Below, one piece after another: positions 1-5,907 of a stretch of DNA of 6,098 nt (the first letter of the stretch is position 1; every line of letters begins with the position of its first letter). The position numbers and the translations under genes were made by a program. Source of the DNA: Nitrospirota bacterium. GTDB lineage: Bacteria; Nitrospirota; 9FT-COMBO-42-15; HDB-SIOI813. Location of the stretch: assembly GCA_023248365.1 (NCBI GenBank), contig JAHFER010000107.1, forward strand, positions 1 through 6,098. Reading direction: 5' to 3'. The notes under the pieces are model-generated. The model had not been told where the DNA came from and ran no database searches. It saw only the letters and a list, made by a program, of their open reading frames with translations.

Positions 1-2019
1 ATCCAGGGTGTAATGCACCACCTTGTTCCAGGGATTTGCCAGGTAGGACGTACCTGCAGGCAAGAAGGTTGCCGCTGTGCTCGGATTGGCGGCGGATTGC
101 AATTCTATCAGCACCTCATAATCCGTGGCGTCCCCACCCTGGCCTATACGATTCACAACGAAGTTGGCGCCGTTACTGTGGATGTAATACTCCCGGCCCA
201 TGTCCGGAGTAAAGACTGTATCCCCGCTATCATCAAAGGTCGGAGTCCAGGTTTGCTGATCAAAACTCTCCAGTTTTTTGCTCACCCAACCTGTGTTACC
301 GCCGCTGAAATCACCGGTGTATTGGATATAAATTGATCCGCCAATATTGACGTTAATCATCTCGCCAATGTTAGGCGTATAAAGCACAGCAGGGGTTGTC
401 GGTGCCAATCGACCCGTGCTCATGTTTCGACTCGCCGTGTAGAAGCCTGCTAAGGAATATCCCGTGATGCCTGTGAAATTCGTGGAATTCAGATAGATAT
501 AATCCATCGAGCCCCCCATCCCCCCATTGGCGGTTTGATCCCACCGATTGATATTCACATTCTTACGATCATTATCCTGAACTATAAGGGAATTAAAATT
601 GGTAAACGCATTTGTCGTCAATGGATTACCGTTCATGTCTCTGCAGTTTGGCGGATTGGTGCTCCAGTCCATAAATCCATCGCACATCTTCCAGCTCGAA
701 CCATCCCAGGTCATGTTCATGAACTTATTTACAAAGGTTTCAAAGGGAATATTCTGGATTTCACTCAGATCCGCTTCCATCAATGTACGCTTGGTCAAGG
801 TACCGCTGATCGGAGCTGAAACGGTGTAGGTCTCCGCAGTCTGATTGGGAGCGTGGTCCTCACGGGTGACCGTGGTACCCGTAGGTACGCTGCTGCTGCC
901 ATTGGCCCACAATGAATGCCGTCCCTGCCAGGCGCCGTAGTAAGCGTGCTGGGGTACGCCATTGGAGTCCACATATCTCACCGGGAAACCGAAGGATTTA
1001 TGCTTGGTCAGGTTATCCCCTGCCGCAATGGCTTTGCCGTTGGCATCCGTGCCAGCGCTGGCATAAAACAGGGCATAACGCTGTGTCATGTCAGTTTTGG
1101 CGTTGCGGTCTTTGTAGACTGCCCCGCTTCCGCTGCCATCGTCCACGGCGACATAATCGGCATTATAGGCATACATCGCATTCAGGCTACCGATCGTGCA
1201 TCCATTCATATCACAGCTCCAATTGGGATATTCGACCTCGCCGTAGCCGGTTGTGCCCGAACGATACATCACAGCTTTAAGATCCTCGGATAACTGTTGT
1301 CCCTGATCCATATGGATTTGATGGGAATTGATGTTCAATACCGTCTGACCGTTCACAATGCGGGAGCTGGCCACGAAAAATTCACTGCCGGTGGAATTGA
1401 ATTTGGCGACCAGGTCCCACTCACCGTAATCGGCGTAAGTACCATCGTCATTCTGCGTTGCCGAAGTATAAATGTCAAAATTAACCTTGACTATACGGAG
1501 GCCGGAATCACCTGCTTCCTCAATCCAAACCTGAACGCGATTGACCTCCTGACCGCTCACCGTAATCATCGTGGAATCTACCACCCACGGCTCCAGAGTT
1601 TTGACGTCCACGCCTCCCTTATTGTCTTCCCAGGCGATCATGGCCTTGTATGGACCGGCATTGATATTATTCGCATCGGCATAGTGGGTCTGGGCTACCG
1701 CCTTCATGATGGTCTCGATGATGCTGAACTGTTCCAGTGCGTGTTCCTGAACGTACTTGCGTGTGGAGGTCTTCACATAATCGGAATTGTCCGCCAGACT
1801 AACCGCCATTGCTAAGTTACGGAGGCGGGATGTCAAACCCAGTGTCTTCGGGGCTCCCGTGGCGCTGTTATTGCTCGGAATCGCTGAAATCTCAGTGGGG
1901 ATGGCTTTGCCGGTTATTATACTACCGTTGCTGCTACTACTAATACTACTGCTGCCACCGCCGCTGCAAGCGCTTAATCCCAAGACGGCGATAATCGCAA
2001 TTGCAAGTACTCTTTTCAT
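1..2019 (-). CDS. Large exported lipoprotein of unknown function, C-terminus beyond window
   Basis: The frame is open from an ATG at 2019 to the window edge: 673 codons with no stop, so the gene is partial at its 3' end. A GGAGGG ribosome site (2027-2032) lies 7 nt before the ATG. The N-terminus is a textbook lipoprotein signal: MKR, a hydrophobic stretch, then lipobox LSAC with the lipidated Cys at residue 18. A Ser/Gly/Asn-rich linker follows (about 19-33). Residues about 85-135 look helical. The rest is rich in Asn, Asp, Thr, Gly, Tyr and Trp, as in beta-rich surface proteins, and includes YGAWQGRHSLW at 361-371. Four further Cys (269, 274, 446, 459) could form disulfides, and short D-x-N-G turns recur (DMNG, DANG, DSNG). 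I do not recognise the family. It is inferred to be anchored in the outer membrane. Composition is more GC-rich than the genes to the right. Confidence 0.85.
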   Translation of the reverse strand, partial: MKRVLAIAIIAVLGLSACSGGGSSSISSSSNGSIITGKAIPTEISAIPSNNSATGAPKTLGLTSRLRNLAMAVSLADNSDYVKTSTRKYVQEHALEQFSIIETIMKAVAQTHYADANNINAGPYKAMIAWEDNKGGVDVKTLEPWVVDSTMITVSGQEVNRVQVWIEEAGDSGLRIVKVNFDIYTSATQNDDGTYADYGEWDLVAKFNSTGSEFFVASSRIVNGQTVLNINSHQIHMDQGQQLSEDLKAVMYRSGTTGYGEVEYPNWSCDMNGCTIGSLNAMYAYNADYVAVDDGSGSGAVYKDRNAKTDMTQRYALFYASAGTDANGKAIAAGDNLTKHKSFGFPVRYVDSNGVPQHAYYGAWQGRHSLWANGSSSVPTGTTVTREDHAPNQTAETYTVSAPISGTLTKRTLMEADLSEIQNIPFETFVNKFMNMTWDGSSWKMCDGFMDWSTNPPNCRDMNGNPLTTNAFTNFNSLIVQDNDRKNVNINRWDQTANGGMGGSMDYIYLNSTNFTGITGYSLAGFYTASRNMSTGRLAPTTPAVLYTPNIGEMINVNIGGSIYIQYTGDFSGGNTGWVSKKLESFDQQTWTPTFDDSGDTVFTPDMGREYYIHSNGANFVVNRIGQGGDATDYEVLIELQSAANPSTAATFLPAGTSYLANPWNKVVHYTLD

Positions 2020-2066
2020 GTTTCTACCCTCCAGGTTGTTTATAGCGTTTAATATGTGCGCCTATC

Positions 2067-2081
2067 TATGTCGGCGACATA
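2067..2081. promoter_or_regulatory. Perfect 15-bp palindrome, candidate operator
   Basis: TATGTCG and CGACATA flank a single central G, a perfect inverted repeat with 7-bp arms. It lies 48 bp upstream of the minus-strand lipoprotein start. With a one-base centre it cannot form a normal RNA hairpin, so a dimeric DNA-binding protein is the natural reading. Weak -10-like boxes on the minus strand (TATTAA at 2049-2054, TATAAA at 2039-2044) have no good -35 partner. If the first is used, the palindrome sits over the -35 region. The regulator is unknown. Confidence 0.5.
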
Positions 2082-2127
2082 AGAGCTTCCTATCGGCTTC
2101 GGTTTGAATTCTCTTTAAGGAGTATGA

Positions 2128-2143
2128 GAGGGTTACCACCCTC
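2128..2143. repeat. Small hairpin in the divergent intergenic region
   Basis: GAGGGT and ACCCTC form a 6-bp stem with a TACC loop. No T-run follows on either strand, so it is not an intrinsic terminator. It could be an operator half-site pair or a chance structure. Confidence 0.3.
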
Positions 2144-2162
2144 GAAGGTGTAAAAAATTATT

Positions 2163-2192
2163 TTGCAAATATTACCTGAAATAAGGTAAAAT
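2163..2192 (+). promoter_or_regulatory. Candidate promoter of the FmdE-like/HD-GYP operon
   Basis: A -35-like TTGCAA (2163-2168) and a -10-like TAAAAT (2187-2192) are separated by 18 bp, in an AT-rich stretch 41 bp before the FmdE-like start codon. Both boxes match the sigma70 consensus imperfectly. A perfect inverted repeat lies between and partly over the boxes (separate entry). Confidence 0.5.
2172..2189. promoter_or_regulatory. Inverted repeat TTACCT-N6-AGGTAA, candidate repressor site
   Basis: TTACCT (2172-2177) and AGGTAA (2184-2189) are perfect reverse complements separated by GAAATA, giving an 18-bp dyad. It occupies the promoter spacer and runs into the -10 box. A protein bound there would block RNA polymerase, so repression is the likeliest effect. 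The binding protein cannot be named from the sequence. Confidence 0.45.
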
Positions 2193-2232
2193 ATCCCATT
2201 CATAAACTAAATTAACTATAAAGGAGTTTGGT

Positions 2233-2895
2233 ATGCCTGAAGGACAGAGCAACTGGAGTCCGGATTTTTTTGATCTGGTGGAGACAATAAAACTCAAAGA
2301 CCCATTGGCCTATATTCTGGGCGCTATGGATGAGGGAGAGGAATTTGTATTTAAATATGCAGATGCAGTAAAACTTGCAGGGCACTCATGCCCGGCAGTT
2401 TCAGGGGCATACAAGATAACTGCAAGGGCGCTTTCGGCGCTGTATGGGGATGAGATACCTGTAAGGGGTGAGATTAAAGTGGCGGTCATGGGAAAGGCGA
2501 CTGATATGGCTTACGGGCCTATGTCGCAGGTTATTTCCCTGATAACAGGCGCTGCTCCAATAACAGGTTTCGCAGGGTTGGGACGGAAATATGGGAGGAG
2601 AAATCTTCTTGTTTTTGATGAAGAGAATTTTAAATATAATACCTTCATTTTTCAGAGAATGGATAATAAAAAGACAGTAGAGGTAACATACAATTCCGAC
2701 CTTGTTCCTGAGGATCCAGAATTAGGAGAATATGCCTCTCTTGCTATATCAGGTCAGGCAACAGAAGAAGAAAAGAAGATATTTCAAAAGGCATGGCAGG
2801 CTAAAGTAAGAAGGGTCTTGCTGGAAGATAATAGTATCCCGGGGCTGTTTGAGGTCAGAGAGATTACCGGATACAAGTTTCCAGAGGTAAGATAG
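2233..2895 (+). CDS. FmdE-like family protein
   Basis: A 220-residue soluble protein with no signal peptide. The ATG is preceded by AAGGAG (2221-2226) with 6 nt spacing. Residues 49-67 (AGHSCPAVSGAYKITARAL) match the HGHxCPG..xG.R signature of the FmdE domain, the family named after formylmethanofuran dehydrogenase subunit E. A second region (about 90-130: DMAYGPMSQVISLITGAAP, then GRKYGRRNLLVF) corresponds to the family's DAIQ..tGaT.GkrnL block. His51 and Cys53 are the candidate metal or cofactor ligands. Cys53 is the only cysteine, so the tGCT cysteine and the C-terminal zinc finger of many FmdE proteins are absent. FmdE domains occur widely outside methanogens and usually lack an assigned role, so this need not relate to formylmethanofuran. 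The HD-GYP regulator starts 36 nt downstream, probably in the same operon. Confidence 0.8.
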   Translation: MPEGQSNWSPDFFDLVETIKLKDPLAYILGAMDEGEEFVFKYADAVKLAGHSCPAVSGAYKITARALSALYGDEIPVRGEIKVAVMGKATDMAYGPMSQVISLITGAAPITGFAGLGRKYGRRNLLVFDEENFKYNTFIFQRMDNKKTVEVTYNSDLVPEDPELGEYASLAISGQATEEEKKIFQKAWQAKVRRVLLEDNSIPGLFEVREITGYKFPEVR

Positions 2896-2931
2896 CTTAA
2901 TTAAATAACAGAGCATTAAGATGGAGAAACA

Positions 2932-4002
2932 ATGAATAACAGGTCCGGGGGTTCAATACTCATAGTTGATGATGACCCTTATGTTCGGGAATCTGCCGCA
3001 TCATTTCTTGGAGAATGTGGCTATATCGTAGTTGCCTGTGAGAGTGCCTCAGAGGCAATGACTAAGCTTGGAAAAGATAAGATAGAGGTTGTTTTAACAG
3101 ATATAAAGATGCCTGGGATTTCAGGGATAGAGCTTCTTGAGAAGATACATAATTTTAATACTGAACTTCCGGTGGTCTTAATGACGGCATATGCAGAACT
3201 TGAGATAGCTGTTAGTGCAATTAAAAAAGGAGCGTTCGATTTTATAATAAAGCCATTCAAACCTGAATATCTCCTTTTCTCTATAGAAAAGGCCGTGAGA
3301 TTCAGCAGGATCCTCCAGATGGAGAAGAACTACAAACACATGCTTGAGGATACTGTAATGAAGAGGACTATGGAGCTGGCCGAGGCCATGATGATGGTAA
3401 AGAGCATGAGCACGGAATTGGTGCAGCGCCTTACAGTAGTGGCAGAATACAGGGATGAAGACACCGGTACTCACATTAACAGGATAGGCCTTTACTCAAG
3501 AGAGATTGCAAGTACACTGGATATGCCTGAAGACTATATTGAGGCGCTATCATTTGCCAGCCCTATGCATGACATAGGTAAGGTAGGCATTCCTGACAGT
3601 ATACTCTTAAAACCCGGGTCTCTTACACGTGAAGAGTTTGAGATTATGAAGACACACACTTCTATAGGGCACAGGATATTTGTGGATTCAACCCATCCAA
3701 CTATACAGATGGTAGCATCCATTGCCCTGAGCCATCATGAAAGGTGGGATGGAACAGGTTATCCACGGGGCATTAAAGGTGATGAGATTCCTATTGAAGG
3801 AAGAATAGTGATGCTTGCGGACCAGTATGATGCACTGAGAAGCAAAAGACCTTATAAAGCAGGATTCGATCATGACAAGACTTATAATATTATTGCAGAA
3901 GGGGATGGCAGGACGATGCCGGGCCACTTTGATCCGGTCATCCTTGAAGCCTTTAAATCACTTCATAGTAAATTTGATGAGATTTTTAACACCTATCAAT
4001 AA
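2932..4002 (+). CDS. Response regulator with REC and HD-GYP (c-di-GMP phosphodiesterase) domains
   Basis: 356 residues, with GGAG (2923-2926) 5 nt before the ATG. The REC domain (about 8-122) shows the acidic cluster Asp13-Asp15, phosphoacceptor Asp57 in LTDIKMPG, Thr85 and Lys107. A helical, Met-rich linker (about 125-165, probable coiled coil) leads to an HD-GYP domain (about 165-350). It holds HDIGK (His213/Asp214), His242, HHERWDGTGYP (His268/His269, GYP 276-278) and ADQYDAL (Asp297), plus His181 in the preceding helix. All expected metal ligands are therefore present. The position that is Glu in tri-metal members appears to be Asp177. Known family members hydrolyse c-di-GMP to pGpG or GMP under control of phosphorylation, in the cytoplasm. 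The layout is RpfG-like. The kinase partner is not in the window. Co-transcription with the FmdE-like gene is likely. Confidence 0.95.
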   Translation: MNNRSGGSILIVDDDPYVRESAASFLGECGYIVVACESASEAMTKLGKDKIEVVLTDIKMPGISGIELLEKIHNFNTELPVVLMTAYAELEIAVSAIKKGAFDFIIKPFKPEYLLFSIEKAVRFSRILQMEKNYKHMLEDTVMKRTMELAEAMMMVKSMSTELVQRLTVVAEYRDEDTGTHINRIGLYSREIASTLDMPEDYIEALSFASPMHDIGKVGIPDSILLKPGSLTREEFEIMKTHTSIGHRIFVDSTHPTIQMVASIALSHHERWDGTGYPRGIKGDEIPIEGRIVMLADQYDALRSKRPYKAGFDHDKTYNIIAEGDGRTMPGHFDPVILEAFKSLHSKFDEIFNTYQ

Positions 4003-4008
4003 ATGGCG

Positions 4009-4076
4009 AATGACGGCCTCATAACGAGTCGTCATTCCCGTGCAAACGGGAATCCAGAGAGTAACGAAGAGGATTC
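4009..4076. repeat. Palindromic intergenic repeat with three chained stems
   Basis: The core is ATTCCCGT (4034-4041), loop GCAA, ACGGGAAT (4046-4053), an 8-bp perfect hairpin. The left arm also belongs to a second inverted repeat, AATGACG (4009-4015) with CGTCATT (4030-4036). The right arm belongs to a third, GAATCC (4050-4055) with GGATTC (4071-4076). The core closely resembles the dispersed CATTCCCG...CGGGAATCC repeats common in intergenic DNA of Nitrospirota and some proteobacteria. It begins 6 bp after the HD-GYP stop codon and lies between two convergent genes. It may help end transcription from either side, but it has no proper T-run. Confidence 0.65.
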
Positions 4077-4111
4077 TTTGAAGCCAACCTGTTGATTTTC
4101 AAGAAAAATAC

Positions 4112-4186
<75 letters not shown>

Positions 4187-4205
4187 AAAAAAACTACCTG
4201 CCGAC

Positions 4206-4235
4206 AAAATATCATAATTAAATATTACATGTCAA
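4206..4235 (-). promoter_or_regulatory. Promoter of the tRNA-Gly gene
   Basis: On the minus strand a perfect -35 box TTGACA (4230-4235) is followed after 18 bp by TATTTT (4206-4211). Transcription would begin near 4199, about a dozen bases before the mature tRNA. The bases after the -10 box (GTCGGCAGG) are GC-rich, as in the discriminators of stringently controlled stable-RNA promoters. That control is inferred from sequence only. Confidence 0.65.
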
Positions 4236-4265
4236 TGTATGCTGTATGCTGGTATGTTGGCATGT
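4236..4265. repeat. Degenerate 7-8 bp tandem repeat
   Basis: Four consecutive related units occur: TGTATGC, TGTATGC, TGGTATGT and TGGCATGT. The first two are identical. The run lies between the tRNA promoter and the candidate promoter of the FGGY gene. It may be replication slippage or clustered protein sites; nothing distinguishes the two. Confidence 0.5.
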
Positions 4266-4293
4266 TGACTTTGCAGGTCTAACTTGCTACTAT
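4265..4293 (+). promoter_or_regulatory. Candidate promoter of the FGGY-kinase-like gene
   Basis: TTGACT (4265-4270) and TACTAT (4288-4293) are separated by 17 bp. This would start transcription near 4300 and give a leader of about 120 nt before the start codon at 4423. The -10 box is only a moderate match. If transcription begins further upstream, the inverted repeat at 4266-4323 would be part of the RNA instead. Confidence 0.4.
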
Positions 4294-4323
4294 AGACAAA
4301 AGTGTAGCTTCAAAGCAAAGTCA
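4266..4323 (+). repeat. 9-bp inverted repeat with nested pairings, possible structured leader or operator
   Basis: TGACTTTGC (4266-4274) and GCAAAGTCA (4315-4323) are perfect reverse complements 40 nt apart. Between them GTCTA (4277-4281) pairs with TAGAC (4293-4297). The loop of that hairpin contains GCTAC (4286-4290), complementary to GTAGC (4304-4308), which would make a pseudoknot inside the outer stem. This is aptamer-like, but the two 5-bp pairings are short enough to be chance. It matches no riboswitch class I know. The candidate promoter overlaps its left arm, so it could instead act as DNA. Confidence 0.35.
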
Positions 4324-4356
4324 GGGCGTTAAAACACTATTTTCGTATTCCAGAAT

Positions 4357-4408
4357 TGCCAAATCGTGCCTCAGGGAGAGACTTGAGGGGGGGAATTTGG
4401 CATTTTTT
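4357..4408 (+). terminator. Intrinsic terminator in the leader of the FGGY gene, probable attenuator
   Basis: An 8-bp outer stem, TGCCAAAT (4357-4364) with ATTTGGCA (4395-4402), is followed at once by six Ts (4403-4408). An inner stem, CCTCAGG (4369-4375) with CTTGAGG (4382-4388), encloses a 6-nt loop. Orientation is plus only. The T-run ends 14 nt before the start codon at 4423, just ahead of the GAGGA ribosome site. The only plus-strand gene it can control is the FGGY gene, so conditional termination is the natural reading. Any antiterminator fold or ligand is not evident. Confidence 0.7.
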
Positions 4409-4422
4409 ATAATGAGGAATAG

Positions 4423-5907
4423 ATGCCCATGGGAAAATATATACTTGCCCTGAATCAGGGTGTATCAGGTTCAAAGGCAAAGCTGATTGATCACAAAGGA
4501 AAAGTTATTGCCTGGGCAGAAACCCCTTTAAAGCCTGTTTCCAATAAATCCGGCTGGATTGAATACAAACCTGATGACATACTCAAAAGTGTCTTAAGTG
4601 CAATAAATAATCTCTTCAGGAAGATAGGGACAAAAAAGAGACAAATATCTGCAATTGGTATTGCTAGTCAACCTTCCACAATAATCTTATGGGATAAAGA
4701 CACTGGTAAAGCTGTCTATAATGCTATCAGCCCACTTGACCCGCGTGGCATTGAGATATGCAGGGAAAAGAGTGACCACCGTGAGAGCATACGGGAGCGT
4801 ACAGGGCTTCCTTTGTCCTTTATTTATTCGGCTTCTAAGATTAAATGGGTACTGGACAATGTTAAACAATGCGGAAAACTTATCGAAAAAGGGCGGTTGT
4901 TGTGCGGAACGGTAAATACATTTCTTATGTGGCATCTGACTAAAGGTTCTGTATTTGCTACTGATCATTCAAATGCAGCAAAGACCCTTTTATTTAATAT
5001 TCTTACAAAGTCCTGGGATAAGGAACTGCTTGAACTTTTCTCTATACCGCATGACATTCTTCCTGCTGTACTTCCTACTTCATGTTATTTTGGAGATGCC
5101 AGAATTCAGGGGCAGACAATTCCTATTCATGTAAACATAGTGGACAGACATACTTCCCTTATTGGAAACGGTTGTCATCAGGAAGGTGATGTCAATTTAA
5201 CTTATGGCACAAATGGGACCATTCTTATAAACACAGGAAAAAAGATATTTATTCTACCTGGTCTTTTGACTACTATTGGATGGTCCAATAACGGAAATAC
5301 ATCATACATCCTTGAAGGGAATATAAAGGCAGCAGATTTATTATTTCAATGGATGCAGGCAAACCTCGGGATTATAAACCCTAAAGAGAATATTGACGAG
5401 ATGTGCAGGCGTTCTCAGGAACGTATCTTTATGTTTCCCGCAATTACAGGATTAGGCTCACCGTACCCGGACAAAAATGCAACAGGGTGTATGTTTGGAC
5501 TTAAATCATCCACAACTAAATATGACATTGTACGCTCTGCAGTTGAGGCGATTGCCTTTTTGGTTAAGGATCATTTTAGTGTTGTTGGGAAGGACAGCAG
5601 GATACAGGTAAAAAAGATAATTGCGAGCGGGAGGCTCTCTGATATAACTTACCTGTTACAGTTCCAGGCAGATATTCTGAACATGCCCGTACATAAGGCT
5701 AAAGAAGGTGATCATGAGGCAGCAGGAATTGCTTTCTTAACAAACCCCGACACAAAGACTGGACAGGGACTCAATTCTGTTGAAAAAAACATCGCTGCTA
5801 AAAGGCCTTTTGTTCCTAAGGTCAATGAGGCAGACTCCAGGAAATTGTATGAACGATGGAGACTAACCTGCCTTCATTCCAGAGAATGGTCAAAAAACTT
5901 CTCCTGA
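4423..5907 (+). CDS. Glycerol-kinase-like FGGY protein with a heavily altered active site
   Basis: 494 residues, close to the 502 of E. coli GlpK and collinear with it. GAGGA (4414-4418) precedes the ATG; a second ATG two codons on is possible. GlpK-like blocks include YILALNQG (6-13), CGTVNTFLMWHLTKG (161-175), LTYGTNGTILINTG (259-272), GLLTTIG, ITGLGSPY (341-348) and QFQADIL (413-419). By alignment from memory with GlpK, key residues differ: Asp10 of the LDQGT motif is Asn11, Arg83/Glu84 are Pro84/Ser85, Trp103 is Pro104, Tyr135 is Ile134, Gln246 is Arg242 and Phe270 is Thr266. Only the catalytic-base Asp245 is kept (Asp241). The nucleotide-site VDGGA becomes IASGR. Glycerol phosphorylation is therefore unlikely; a pseudokinase or another substrate are alternatives. 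No glpF or glpD is adjacent. The 3' end overlaps the next gene by 22 nt. Confidence 0.85.
   Translation: MPMGKYILALNQGVSGSKAKLIDHKGKVIAWAETPLKPVSNKSGWIEYKPDDILKSVLSAINNLFRKIGTKKRQISAIGIASQPSTIILWDKDTGKAVYNAISPLDPRGIEICREKSDHRESIRERTGLPLSFIYSASKIKWVLDNVKQCGKLIEKGRLLCGTVNTFLMWHLTKGSVFATDHSNAAKTLLFNILTKSWDKELLELFSIPHDILPAVLPTSCYFGDARIQGQTIPIHVNIVDRHTSLIGNGCHQEGDVNLTYGTNGTILINTGKKIFILPGLLTTIGWSNNGNTSYILEGNIKAADLLFQWMQANLGIINPKENIDEMCRRSQERIFMFPAITGLGSPYPDKNATGCMFGLKSSTTKYDIVRSAVEAIAFLVKDHFSVVGKDSRIQVKKIIASGRLSDITYLLQFQADILNMPVHKAKEGDHEAAGIAFLTNPDTKTGQGLNSVEKNIAAKRPFVPKVNEADSRKLYERWRLTCLHSREWSKNFS

Noticed and set aside
1297..1815. Long plus-strand open frames between 13 and 2107
   Set aside because: They lie antisense to a continuous 673-codon minus-strand frame that has a ribosome site and lipoprotein signal, and their translations look like no protein family.
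2124..2153. Nine-codon frame with AAGGAG in front, possible leader peptide
   Set aside because: Only one base separates the putative ribosome site from the ATG, there is no codon pattern typical of attenuation, and the candidate operon promoter lies downstream of it.
4091..4110. Terminator after the tRNA (TTTTC/GAAAA)
   Set aside because: The stem is 5 AT-rich pairs with a 2-nt loop, too weak to propose.
4236..4265. CRISPR-like repeats
   Set aside because: The units are 7-8 bp, contiguous and without spacers.
4300..4340. c-di-GMP (GEMM) riboswitch, suggested by GCAAAG and the nearby HD-GYP gene
   Set aside because: The paired helices and other conserved GEMM segments are missing; only the short GCAAAG string matches.
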